64,000 nt of DNA from Amyelois transitella. Lineage: Eukaryota > Arthropoda > Insecta > Lepidoptera > Pyralidae. Location of the stretch: the NCBI RefSeq assembly GCF_032362555.1, contig NC_083523.1, forward strand, positions 6,423,501-6,487,500, in the 5' to 3' direction. Shown here one piece after another: positions 28,201 to 37,831 of this stretch. The notes beneath the pieces were generated by a model. The model had not been told where the DNA came from. It saw only the letters and a program-made list of their open reading frames with translations, and ran no database searches. The position numbers and the translations under genes are program-made. Positions within the stretch are counted from its first letter, which is position 1, and every line of letters starts with the position of its first letter.

Positions 28201-28932
28201 TGGCATATTTTGATGAAATTAATTGCACGGAATTGGATTAATATTAGGGTGCTTTTTATTTCGAAATTCCCATAGTAAAGTATAATCAAGAAATCGCACT
28301 GTAACGTGTTATCAAATGGATATCACAATATAATGGAAATATGGGTTCTCAAATACATTTTTAGTTCCCATATACAAATGTCAATATGGAACCTTAAAAG
28401 TTTTGTCATGTTCATCTGTTCATCCCCTATGTACCCCCGCCCAGCAATAATAACTAAGTGAAAAACCTTAACGTTAAAATAACTAAGTGAAACACCTTCA
28501 TAGTAGGGCAGATCTCAGTTTCTATATTATTGAAAATATTTAGGTGTCCAAGATAAATAAAGTAACACGACTTTGAGTAACATCTTGATTTGACTACATC
28601 AAAACCAACGCCTATGTTAATTTCACGAATAAACCTGTGTTAACGTATTTTTTTTTACGGACATGTGTAAAAATGTAGTTTCAAAGGTAGGTATACTTTC
28701 ACTACGTCATTTTATTTATTATCAAAAATACAGTAAGTAGGTACTTAATACTAGTAAATAGGCATAATGTGTAAGCTAAAAAAATAAAATAAATGTTTTG
28801 ATTTTATTTGGAAAAGTTATAATAAAAAACATCGAAAATTTAACGTCTCTTTTAACGGCATTGATCAACTCATAATGTAAAAGTGAAACACAAATAAAAA
28901 AACTATAAAAAAGAAACAAAAATAACTTACAT
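16287..28932 (-). CDS. nSyb: neuronal synaptobrevin (VAMP2-type v-SNARE)
   Basis: Synaptic-vesicle R-SNARE that pairs with syntaxin and SNAP-25 to drive transmitter release. Coding exons on minus: 28931-28932 (AT of the start codon), 25048-25168 (its G, then [13 protein letters not shown] to QAQVDE), 18880-18958 ([20 protein letters not shown]), 18292-18371 ([20 protein letters not shown]), 17442-17493 (membrane segment [17 protein letters not shown]), 16287-16294 (GL, stop). Total 113 aa, the usual VAMP size. The zero-layer arginine is R56, as in mammalian VAMP2. The [13 protein letters not shown]-terminus fits insect nSyb better than the broad synaptobrevin. One odd residue: the membrane-proximal KLKRK is KLKSK here. 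An upstream in-frame Met at 25,183-25,185 is rejected because a good acceptor (CTTCACAG) lies after it and joins a donor at 28,930 to make ATG. Introns hold an RTE LINE, a MITE and other repeats. Confidence 0.93.
17651..17906. mobile_element. foldback MITE with three internal 64-bp units
   Basis: Ends GCTAGCAGGGCACGAGCGACG and GTCGCGCGTGCCATGCTAGC form near-perfect inverted repeats. Inside, a 64-bp unit starts at 17,701, 17,765 and 17,829. The first two are identical; the third has drifted and merges with the right end. Each full unit holds the palindrome TTTATCGCGCGATAAA. It lies in the nSyb intron between exons 18,292-18,371 and 17,442-17,493. Confidence 0.8.
18640..18846 (-). repeat. TATG-tailed interspersed repeat
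   Basis: Minus copy, from CATACATAT at its 3' tail to CCGGGAACCACACGGCAC at its 5' end, about 30 bp from the nSyb exon 18,880-18,958. Confidence 0.8.
19333..20481 (-). pseudogene. RTE element ORF, part 2: reverse transcriptase palm and C-terminus
   Basis: Continues in another frame from part 1 ([15 protein letters not shown] region; the 382-codon count starts at an internal Met). Motifs: [11 protein letters not shown] (21-31), GVRQGC (79-84), catalytic YADD (122-125), [11 protein letters not shown]. The C-terminal zone has [20 protein letters not shown] and [12 protein letters not shown], typical of RTE elements. One base gained or lost near 20,490 explains the break; all catalytic motifs are present. 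Confidence 0.88.
20478..22421 (-). pseudogene. RTE element ORF, part 1: endonuclease and start of reverse transcriptase
   Basis: A 647-codon open frame starting MPGAEGNGK. The endonuclease shows GTWNVRG (80-86), LSETHWKG (110-117), GDFNAKIG (216-223), QIDYIMV (284-290) and GSDHQLL (310-316). A coiled, basic linker follows, then the reverse-transcriptase fingers ([26 protein letters not shown]) up to QAGFVKG. The frame then shifts and ends at TGA. The element is probably inactive unless the shift is bypassed; the rest looks intact. Confidence 0.88.
22675..25047. other. nSyb intron part without gene
   Basis: AT-rich intron sequence between the RTE element and the exon 25,048-25,168. I see no exon and no clear repeat in it. 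Confidence 0.5.
25323..25551 (+). repeat. TATG-tailed interspersed repeat
   Basis: Opens GTGCCGTGTGGTTCCCG and ends GTGACTATATATGTATGTA. Lies in the first nSyb intron. Confidence 0.8.
26173..26865 (+). mobile_element. nonautonomous Helitron (693 bp)
   Basis: Starts TCTATACATATAATAAA after an A and ends GAACGAAGTCGCGGGCATAGCTAG before a T, the Helitron target pattern (A|T), with a GC-rich hairpin just before the CTAG end. It encodes nothing. Lies in the first nSyb intron; a truncated TATG-tailed repeat follows at 26,937-27,020. Confidence 0.75.
26937..27020 (+). repeat. 5'-truncated TATG-tailed repeat
   Basis: Only the last ~85 bp of the family: GTGGCCTATCAGTC to GACGTGATTATATGTATG. Confidence 0.75.
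27395..27485. repeat. short direct and inverted duplication
   Basis: AAAACCTTATGTTTACTCGAT occurs twice about 50 bp apart. Between them lies AATCGAGTAAAC, the complement of part of it. A small local duplication with a snap-back piece. Confidence 0.65.
27757..27893 (-). repeat. LINE-like 3' fragment, paired with 47,186-47,312
   Basis: Both stretches share GATTTATTTTCGAAATTGGAT-like sequence, TATCACTTATTGACGTCACA and AGAAGCGGCGGAGCAAAC, then CTACACTGCAG. It looks like the 3' end of a minus-strand retroelement. Family not named. Confidence 0.65.
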
Positions 28933-29100
28933 TGTGATGCTGTCCTCTTTTTTCGTGAACTGTAACTTCAGAGGTCACCCTCTATCGATTTATAGTTACA
29001 CAATTGCAAAACCTCAACAACTTGTTTCACTAGTTTATATTTTTCACTGCTCGATCTGAATTACTTCACAGACCGACACCAAATGACTCTATTTTATGAA
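28931..29100 (-). other. nSyb: nSyb first exon (5' UTR plus AT of the start codon), upstream edge uncertain
   Basis: The exon ends CATCACAAT before GTAAGTTATT. Joined to the exon at 25,168 it forms ATG GCG ACG GAG. The transcription start was not found; 29,100 is only a guess. Confidence 0.6.
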
Positions 29101-29109
29101 TGGGAGCTC

Positions 29110-31110
29110 AAACTAGAACTTCCAAGTATGCAGGGAACCCTTCTATTTTTAGTCACACTTTTGCAAGCGAATATTTTATTAGAACTCACTAAATTATCAC
29201 CATGAACACACACGATCTCCAAAGAGTATTTATTAAGGTAAATCGGTAAGAACAGTGCTTTTAAAACGTTGATTTTCCGAAAATATATTGAGAGAAACCT
29301 TCCGCGCGTTGGTTTCCCGATTTGTATGAAAGAGGGCGCGTCTGTAATAGCATGTATTGTCTAAAAATATCATAGTTCACAAGTAAATATCGAATTAGTT
29401 CCTTATATACCTACACTTAGGGTACAAATCAGATTTGTTAGAAGTGGTTATGTGTGAGTGTTTTCAGGTTGAGTGTGTGCGTGAAGATATTGGCGCATGC
29501 GTAGAGGGTGGTTAAGAGTGGCGACAGAAATCGATTGCCTTTGGTATGTGGGTGTTACGTAATGAGAAGACATGTTGGCAGCAATGTTGGTTTATCCTAA
29601 TTGGGATTATTATTACTGGCATACTTAACCACATTCATTATTCGAATTAAAAAGAACAAGCTTGATTTTTGTCTCAATAATAATAAGTACTGTCTTTCAC
29701 TCTCTCATCTTTGCGTGTTCCCATTTGCACCCTCTGTCACTCTTTCTAAGTTCTCTTTCCACTTTGTTCGGTTAATCTTCTGTTTAGACCATTGTTTTGA
29801 GCTTTGATATTTCTTTTCTAAAACGCACCAGCCTGTCTCTAAGCGCGTGTGTTGATTGTAGGTTTAACTTATTTGTTATTCTGATGTTTCAGCTTTATTC
29901 TGTAAAGTTTCATCCAAATCGGTTCAGTATATTTTCCGCGGAAGACCTACAAATAAACATACATAAGAATGTTTTCACAGTTCACATATTCTGTATATAT
30001 TATAATACGCGTACATAATAGCAAACGTTGGCAAAATTGTACATACATGGATTTTATAGGTGACCTTAGAAGATAAGTAAGTATAATAGTATTTATAACT
30101 ATTAATAATTCTATGTCAATGCTACAAAGGGCGATGCTAGCAAATGATATATTGCCTATAATTGCGTAGGATAGAAAAAAAATCTTAACTCAAATGTCGT
30201 CCTATGATAAACATAGAGTTGGGTTGACATTTACAGCAAAAAACTACAGCTTAATGTCGTGAACTCTCATTATACAAATTATTATGTTTTTAGTGAATGT
30301 ATAACCTATTTAGTTAACCTTTGGTTTTAATTAATTATATTAACTAGACTTTGCCTGACTGCCCGGGGCATCGCTCCCGTAGGATTTTCCAGAAATAGAA
30401 GTATGCTAACTAGGTAAGTTACTTATGAAAGTTTGAGTCTTTCAATCTTTGTGCCGAATTTCGTTCAAATGAGTCGGTATTTTTGAGCATTTATTCTACT
30501 TTCTATATAACTTTCTTTTACATACCTACCTACTTTTTCTAAAATAGGTAGGCAGAGACTACATCTTTCCACTTGCCGTGATCCCTGCATACTTCTTTCA
30601 CTTCATCCACATTTACTCATTTCATGCAAGCTAGCGATCATTAAAAACATACCTAGAGTAGGTATGTGCCAACTGCTTCCTCCTACACTATTTGAACATG
30701 GCTTATAGTTTTTGTGAGAATATAGGGCTCTGTTCACCTTGTAAGGGATAAAGACGTTATTAAATTAATGTGCCAGCTGTTTCTCTTCCAGTGTGTTAGA
30801 AATAATTTATTTTACATAAGTTTTATATGTTATTTATTTTGCAAATCGTTTCAACATATATGTTGTATAAGTAAAAGTTTTAATAAGTATATACTCCATT
30901 ATCGATGATTAATATTGTTTTTGGAAACCGGCCTTTTTTAATTGACAATGGAATCATTGTGCTGCTTACATTGATTCGTGAGAATCCGTTTTGGTTTTCT
31001 GTTCAGAAAATAAATCGATTCATATTAAATATTTGGTATTATATCTGCTTACTTCTTATTTAAGTATTTTTAAATATTATTTGTAAAAATCAAATCAATC
31101 AAGGGAAAGT
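29110..31110. other. gap upstream of nSyb
   Basis: No gene seen. Holds the presumed nSyb promoter. A minus fragment of a non-LTR C-terminus (about 30,540-30,640) has AGGCAGAGACTACATCTTTCC, the complement of the KWKEVVSA coding end seen at 31,555. A decayed Helitron piece lies at about 30,350-30,500. Confidence 0.5.
29493..29501. promoter_or_regulatory. NRF-1/Ewg-like site upstream of nSyb
   Basis: GCGCATGCG fits the core of the NRF-1 palindrome (Ewg in flies), about 560 bp upstream of the first nSyb exon end. A 9-bp match can occur by chance, so this is only suggestive. Confidence 0.3.
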
Positions 31111-31199
31111 ATGATTGTATTAATGTACTACAATCAAATAAAAAAATACTCATTACATCATGAATTAATAAATATTGATGGACATGTCATTATAACATA

Positions 31200-31625
31200 C
31201 AAACATTATGAGCAACTAGACGGAACTAGCGCACGCGATTGGATTCGAACCCGCTTACCTCGCCGCGACATTGACCGAGCATTGATCTCTCTTTCCGGAC
31301 GGTCGGTTAATCGCTTCCGATATTATGGGGAAGTGTTGTTGCAAATCACACCGGTGATATTTTCCGCCATTTTGGGCGATGAATGTGGGCAGGAGAGTGT
31401 GGAGGGAAAGGTCGGAGTGGGAAGACCTAGACGAACGTATCTTGATCAAATTAAGGACGTCCTGGTAAAGGGTCAGGTCAAAAGTACCCGAAACCGCCGA
31501 GCTTGCATGAAGAGAGTTATGAATGTGGATGAAGCGAAGGAAATATGCAGAGATCGTGGCAAGTGGAAAGAGGTAGTCTCTGCCTCCGGGAAAGAGGCGT
31601 GATTTTATGTATGTGTGTATGTATT
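31200..31625 (+). mobile_element. 3' fragment of a non-LTR retrotransposon
   Basis: The open frame ends with a non-LTR C-terminal tail: GRPRRTYLDQIKDVLVKG, then [20 protein letters not shown] and RGKWKEVVSASGKEA, stop at 31,602. After the stop comes GCGTGATTTTATGTATGTGT, nearly the tail of the TATG-tailed repeats. The reverse-transcriptase core is absent, so this is a 5'-truncated copy. Clade not named. Smaller pieces of the same end occur at about 30,540-30,640 and 52,020-52,120 (minus) and at 55,320-55,400 and 59,520-59,590 (plus). Confidence 0.75.
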
Positions 31626-32258
31626 TTGGGCGATCGTGTTGGTAGCTATGCGAAAAAAATAATTCTTCTTTTAAAAGCAATCCTGCTCGTCCTGGCGTTA
31701 GTTCTGGTTACATCCCCTCTCTCTGAAGACGAGCCTGGCGGCGTCTTTTGACAATAGTCACGAATTGAGTAAGTTGAGTATTTACACGAAGCGCCTTCCG
31801 TCTGACCTTTGCAACCTTTGCAGGGAACCTAACCTATATTGCATCATGCATCATCACCATTGAAATGGAATTCCATAGTCTCTGCCTGCCCCAATGGGAA
31901 ACAGGCATGATGGTATATATGTATGTATCATCATCATCAAAAGCTGCGCTAGATGCGTGACTATTTGTTTTATCGCCTTTAACGACATCTATACATATGT
32001 AAGAGATGGCGTACTCTTATTATAAAGTGCCGGAAATTACTTCTTTCTAACGCGATTTCAAATCTCAAGTCCAAATTTAACGTGACGTCGAGTCTTGCTA
32101 CTATTGGCTTTGTAAGTATATCTATAGACGTGATATGTTGTATATTTGTACGTTAGTGTGCCGCCGAAAGTACTTATTACTGAGTTTTTTGAGGCAAAAC
32201 AATACGAGTATGATATCTGCAGTAAATAATACGAGTACCAGCCGAGCAACTTATGAAA

Positions 32259-32525
32259 TCTGTACTAATATTATAAAGCTAAAGAGTTTGTTTGTTTGAA
32301 CGCGCTAATCTCAGAAACTACTGGTTCGAATTGAAAAAATATTTTCGTGTTCAATAGACCATTTATCGAGGAAGGCTTTAGGCTATATAACATCACGCTG
32401 CAACTATTAGTAAGCGAAGAAATAATGGAAAATGTGAAAAAAACGGGGAAAATTATTCATCCTTGAGGGCTTCAATGATGCCCAAAATAACTATTCCACG
32501 CGGACGAAGTCGTGGGCAGAGCTAG
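32259..32525 (+). mobile_element. nonautonomous Helitron (267 bp)
   Basis: Begins TCTGTACTAATATTATAAAGC after an A and ends CGGACGAAGTCGTGGGCAGAGCTAG before a T, with the 3' hairpin. Same family as the fragment at 395-554. Confidence 0.8.
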
Positions 32526-33214
32526 TGTTTGATATGCACTAAGTGTAAAACAAATCGATTTCACACTTTATTGCACACGTTTTCATATCAGCAACTCAAC
32601 TCACTAGTAAAATAAATAAATACAGGATGGAATTAAATAATGATACGGCTATGTATCTGTTTAATAGGTAAGGATTCTTAAATTTTACTGCAATTGCAAT
32701 GTAATGGCAAAACACTATTTATTAGGAAAAAAGTTATTTTTTTACATCATGACCTAACCTGATCATGACCTGAAATTTTATTAAGGAATATCAGAAAATA
32801 TACCTATATAATTTTATACGATAATTGTAAACGACTAAATTAAAATTTATTTCATTTCAGTAATTATATTTATTCCGTGGCCATCAACTCAGCACTTTAT
32901 TTGGGTAAAAAAATTATTGTATAGGTATTTTTTAAGTTAAAGTTTTTATATTTAACAGTATTTTATTGTATCTGTCTAAATGTACACGGGGCTACTAAGA
33001 GATAACCAGTTTCCCCAAGTGCACGAAATTATATGTATATATAAAAAAAGTTATCATTGTGTTGTGTGTCATCATCGTCATATAAATATAAATTTAAATG
33101 AGGCCAATGACTGAAAATTCTAATCAAAGTCCAAAACCTTGCTCATTTGGTATAGAAATTTGCCATGTAGGTTACTTACGTAGACTAGGGGTGTACTAAG
33201 GGAGGATTTTCAAT

Positions 33215-33670
33215 AATTTATAAACTTTATTGCACAAAAAAATGTACAGAAGGCGGACTTAATGCCGTTTGGCATTCTCTACCAGTCAACCAGCTGATCA
33301 AACAGAAAAACTTTAAGTTGGTGGTGCGATAAAGTGCACATGTATACTGCAAAATACATTCATTACAAAAAAAATGCATAAATGCATACAAGATACATGA
33401 AATACATTAAAAATACATATACATACATAAAATAATAAATTAGAAGACCCATTATTGATCTGCCGAAGGAAGAACCCATTCACAGCATGTTTGAACGCAG
33501 AGCGACTAGGAGCTCTCCTAATTATTTCAGGAAGAGCATTCCAGAGTCTTACAGCCTGTACCTGGAAAGATTTGTCAAAAAAAGTAGACCGGTACAGTGG
33601 AGTACGCAGTGTCAGGGTGTTTGAAGAGCGAATAGTTATGTTCCTTAAGAACCCACACTTCACTACTAAT
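33215..33670 (-). mobile_element. 3' fragment of a CR1/Jockey-like LINE
   Basis: Minus frame 33,313-33,663 reads RTPLYRSTFFDKSFQVQAVR then LWNALPEIIRRAPSRSAFK, the usual C-terminal end of CR1/Jockey-type reverse transcriptases (SF..A..LWN.LP). The 3' part (33,215-33,320) recurs at 3,869-4,005 and 58,836-58,925. The rest of the element is missing. Confidence 0.8.
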
Positions 33671-34457
33671 TATGTGTCTTGTATATGTTGGTTGTAATTA
33701 TTGAAGTTGGTGTACAAAACCATTTGGATTGTGTTAAATATTGCGACGTTTCTATAGTAAGTGAAATGTTAAAAACATGAAAGTTAATTAATAAGTGTAC
33801 TTAGTCTCAAGAGTCCACGTGTTCGCCCACGCTTCGTTGAAATAGAATATTTTATTTCAAAACAGATTAACTTTTTCTAGAAGAGAAGATGTTTATTTTA
33901 TGTAAACTAAATTAATGCCATTTGATTTTCTTTTTTTCTCCAACGTATACTGTGTATACTACTAGTACTGTATTTAGTTTATTTGATAAGTTGCGCTTTT
34001 ATCACATAATTCACCTAATTATTAAGATTTAAAATTTCTATGATCTTCACTTTATTGTGTATAAACATTGTTCTATTTTAAACGAAAGGGAATTATTTTA
34101 GAACAAAACTACGAAATAACGCCGAAATCAGTAAACCTGTATGTGTTAGGTATATGTTATATTATACCTAATTAATGTGTTGAATGTTTTACTCCAGGCA
34201 CAAATTGTAATTACCTACACTTTTTGTGGCTCAAAGGTAACGCGTGCCGACTTACCCATAATCCTCTTCTTTTGTGACCTAACCATGAATGAGGAAGGTC
34301 ATTCCCTTCCTCTACAGCTATTCCATTAAAATATGCTCTCGTTTTGGGATTTCTACCGCTTTCAAAGGTTGACTTAAAATGCTATAAGCATAAATAAATA
34401 TGGTGCTTAAGTAGTAGTCCAATGGATTTCTGTGGAATTCGTGTAGTTAGATATCCA

Positions 34458-34600
34458 GCTTTATTTATTTATTCATGTACACAAAATTATATACAGGAGC
34501 ATTCAATACAGTTATTCTAGTACAAAGGTGCTACTTATTTCAATAGAAATCTCTTCCAGTAGATCCATGAGAGGAGAGATGAATTTTGGAACGGTATGGC
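34458..34600 (-). repeat. LINE-like 3' fragment, paired with 36,867-37,015
   Basis: Shares TTTATTTATTTATGTACA-like sequence, the GTGCTACTTATTTC block and AAATCTCTTCCAG with 36,867-37,015. Another related 3' end with GGCGGACTTAATGC lies at 35,050-35,160. Confidence 0.6.
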
Positions 34601-35337
34601 GTGTTTTGTTTTCTGTTTTTATGTTTTAAAACAAAAAACCTAGGCCCTGTCTGCTGTTACAAATCACGTGTAAGTTACAATATAAAATTCCTGGGTCAAA
34701 ATTAAATTAAAGTCACACCCAGCGTGAAAGCAAATGCATGTATGTTGAAGTTAAAGATTATGATGTCATCATGTGGGTGGGTTTCGGATGGGGCTGTCTG
34801 GTGACGCACTTTTGTGCTATTTGTGACATACTCGTACTGTAAATAACATTAACAGGGCTGTTAGTATTGCAGTATATAGGATAGTTCGATATTTATGATT
34901 GGGAGTGGATATACCTGTGGCCCTGTTGATAAACTTACTCTTTAACTTTGTACCTGTGTTTTTTCTGATTTTCTTTTTGTTTTGGTACAAAAAAGAGTTT
35001 ATCTATCTATGTGATAAAGTTCAAAATATTAATTTATTTTTTAAACAATTTATTTATTTATTCTTTATTGTAACAATTACAATTTGTAAAGTACAATAGG
35101 CGGACTTAATGCTAATAGCATTATCTAACATTTATGTACAGAGAAAATATTACAGGAATGATAAGCACAAGAATTGGTACTGGTTAATATCCTCTTCATC
35201 AGGACTCCCTCATCTAGCTCATCTAGATGCGTGATCTCAGTCGAAGTCACTGATAGATACACGCTTGTGGTCCACGATTGAGATAAAAAATAACTTGGAA
35301 ATAATCTAAATAAGTTCGAACGTTCTACTTGTATCGC

Positions 35338-35600
35338 GTGGTATCTAGCACTTTAGAATAGAACCAGTCCATATCTTTCCAATAGATGTCGCAAAATGCG
35401 ACTCAGGGATAGGCTTATAAACTTTGGATTCTTCGTGTAGGGGATGGGCTAGCAACCTATATGACATTATTGTACATTATATAAACATGTTATTATTTGA
35501 ATCTCAATTCCATCATGAAGCCATACAGCTGAACGAGGCCTTTCAGTCTTTTCGAGGCTGTCTACTTCGCAAGACGTGACTTATGTATGTATGTAAGTAC
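35338..35600 (+). repeat. TATG-tailed repeat, degenerate
   Basis: Recognisable blocks: CATATCTTTCCAATAGATGTC, GGGATGGGCTAGCAACCT, GAATCTCAATTCCATCATGAA. It ends only about 20 bp before the Kazal-like exon of gene A, so its tail sits in the splice branch region. Confidence 0.65.
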
Positions 35601-35622
35601 TACTAGTTATATCGTTTTCCAG

Positions 35623-36824
35623 CCCTTGGACATGTGCATCTTGGCAGACATATGCAACCACACCTGGATCCCGGAATGCGCGCTGGAAAGGGACGAGGAC
35701 TATTACAGGCTCTTCATAGACGAGTGTGACATGTTCGAGTATAACTGTGACAACCAACTGCGTAAGTCACACCAAACGCAGGTCAGAAGCAGTGCAGTCT
35801 GCAAGCGGGCCCGCACCTACTTGTAACACGACTCTCTCTCTCTCTCTCTCTCTCTCTACAAAACTCTTCGAATTCGTCACATCAAATTAAAACGCGCGCC
35901 TGCGCGTTTGAAGAGGTTCAGCTTGGTGTGTGTGCAGGTTGATTTATATGTAAAAACTATGTGAATCATGCAAATAAATTATTGTGGGCAAGTTTTTAAT
36001 CAGCCCTGCTACTGATGTTTGTTTGACGTGCCTGGCTTTTATGGGAGATACTTCACTTCCATCATGTGCGCCATCTATTTGTCAGGCTTTAAATTTGGTG
36101 CATTGTTTATTTAGTGTACATCGAGTACCCTCAATATTTAATGCATAAGTAATTTCTATAGACAGTAGACTTTTTTCTGTACATGACGTTTATTGTCTGT
36201 TTCTGTATGTTTGTTGTATTATTTGCAGACTTCGAAGTAAGAAACTATTCGGAGTGCTTCTCTCAAGGTCCTTGTCCACCAGCGAAATGTCCTCCCACTA
36301 AGCAATGTCCAAGTCACCGTCGATTTCATGGAAAGGACGATGGTTTCCTGTTTTATAGGAAGTCTTTGAATCCTCCAACAAGGGCCACTCCACCACCAGA
36401 CCTTCCGAAACACATGCTCCACGGCAAGAGAAGATATACTCCAAATAAATACAAAAAGAAATTACGAATAGAAGATTATCCGCCAAACCTTTTGCTAATG
36501 TTAAAAAGACAATTGGAGAATGATGCAAAAAAAGCTAAAAAGCAAGAAATGCAGAAATATAATAGAAAAAGTCCCATGCGAGCGTTGAAAACCAATACTA
36601 AGGCTACAACCAAGACTGCATCAAGGACTCCGAATAAGCCTAAAACGCGACCTACTACTCGTGTGGTCACTGGATTAACCACTAGTTTGTGGATAACTAA
36701 GATTATAAAGACGAGTATTTTTATAAAAAATGGTGTGAGAGTCATAAAGATATTCAAAAGTATCAATAGACATGTCAAATCTACGAAACCGATGAACACT
36801 GAAGATTCTGATTACTTACAATGA
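35623..36824 (+). CDS. gene A: secreted-type Kazal-like domain with long basic tail (first exon not found)
   Basis: Exon 35,623-35,761 (TTTTCCAG before, GTAAGT after; phases 0 and 1) encodes PLDMCILADICNHTWIPEC through FIDECDMFEYNC. Exon 36,229-36,824 (TTTGCAG before) adds HFEVRNYSEC, the sixth cysteine, then GPCPPAKCPPTKQCP and a long Lys/Arg/Pro/Thr-rich tail ending DSDYLQ. Cysteine spacing is C-x5-C-x7-C-x15-C-x6-C-x13-C, close to Kazal domains but with a longer third loop. The two exons give 244 residues. The leader exon, which should end in phase 0 as in genes B-D, was not found upstream, so the gene may start further left or be broken. Role unknown; the basic tail could bind acidic polymers (inference). 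Confidence 0.72.
35829..35858. repeat. CT microsatellite
   Basis: About 14 CT units in the gene A intron, just after the Kazal-like exon. Confidence 0.9.
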
Positions 36825-36866
36825 AAACATGAAAGCAGCTTTTTCAACTAAAGAAATTACTTTGTT

Positions 36867-37015
36867 ATTATAAATTTATTTATTTATTTATTTATGTACA
36901 ACAAGAAAAATTAGCAAAAAAAAAAACTTAAAATAAAGAGAAATTCAGTACAAGGGCACTACTTATTTCTAGAGAAATTTCTTCCAGCAGGCCCACGACA
37001 GGAAAGTGTAAAGAA
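36867..37015 (-). repeat. LINE-like 3' fragment just after gene A
   Basis: TTTA repeats, then sequence shared with 34,458-34,600. Its AATAAA at about 36,934 could serve as gene A poly(A) signal, as none is seen nearer the stop. Confidence 0.6.
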
Positions 37016-37831
37016 AGGCATTGGCTTGTGTACATACCTAATATTTAATATATAAACTTACATAAACTTACTGATATTAATAGACCTAAAACATATTATC
37101 AAATAAATGTATTTTTTATTGTGTTTTTTCTGGAGATACATATTTAAAATCGATCCAGTGTGAAAGATTAGGTGACCGAAAAAAAAAACATACATATACC
37201 ACGATTTTATTTTATATAGAGTAGATAGAGTAGACGAGGCAGCAGGCTCATTTAAGCTATATGGCTTTATGATAAAACTGAATTTAAGATAGTGACAGTT
37301 GTTTAGTTCATGGCCTTCACTTGATCGACTTTAACAATTTATATGGGAAGAGAAAATCATAAACACTGGTTTTTGTTCATGATTAAACTAGCATATTAGC
37401 AAGAAATAAAAACACATGGCTTAATGATAGAATTGAGATTTAGGGATAATGACACGTTGCTACCAACATATTGAAACTATATGGGGAATCCAAAGTATAT
37501 ACAATACAACAATTCTTGTTGATCAAAATAAATCACAGAACGAATCCATATTTAAAAACAGCGAAAAAAAGGTAACTTCAACAATTAACTATAGACATTT
37601 ATTAGGATATAAATTGCTTTAAAAACTTTCTTTAGAAAACACAAATCTCTACAGCACGTGACGCGATATAGGCGCTGGTCTTTTATTTTCTTGTGTTACA
37701 CAATAATGTTCAGTGTTGTAAAGCGTTAGTACTCCTTGTATATTTTATTATCACACGACATAAATTCATGGTTACTCGTAATATTATTACTTCGAACAAA
37801 ATGTGATACTTAAGAAACTAAAACAAAAATT

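Noticed and set aside
31255-31680. 141-codon minus frame
   Set aside because: It is the antisense of the non-LTR C-terminal fragment, which shows family motifs on plus.
34040-34081. MIFTLLCINIVLF, considered as the leader of gene A
   Set aside because: Leader-like, but stops after 13 codons and has no donor giving phase 0.
34899-35099. Hydrophobic 66-codon plus frame considered as the leader of gene A
   Set aside because: No donor in the right phase, and it runs into a LINE 3' fragment.
36476-36799. 107-codon hydrophobic minus frame
   Set aside because: Antisense of the basic tail of gene A; Lys/Asn codons read backwards give a false hydrophobic protein.
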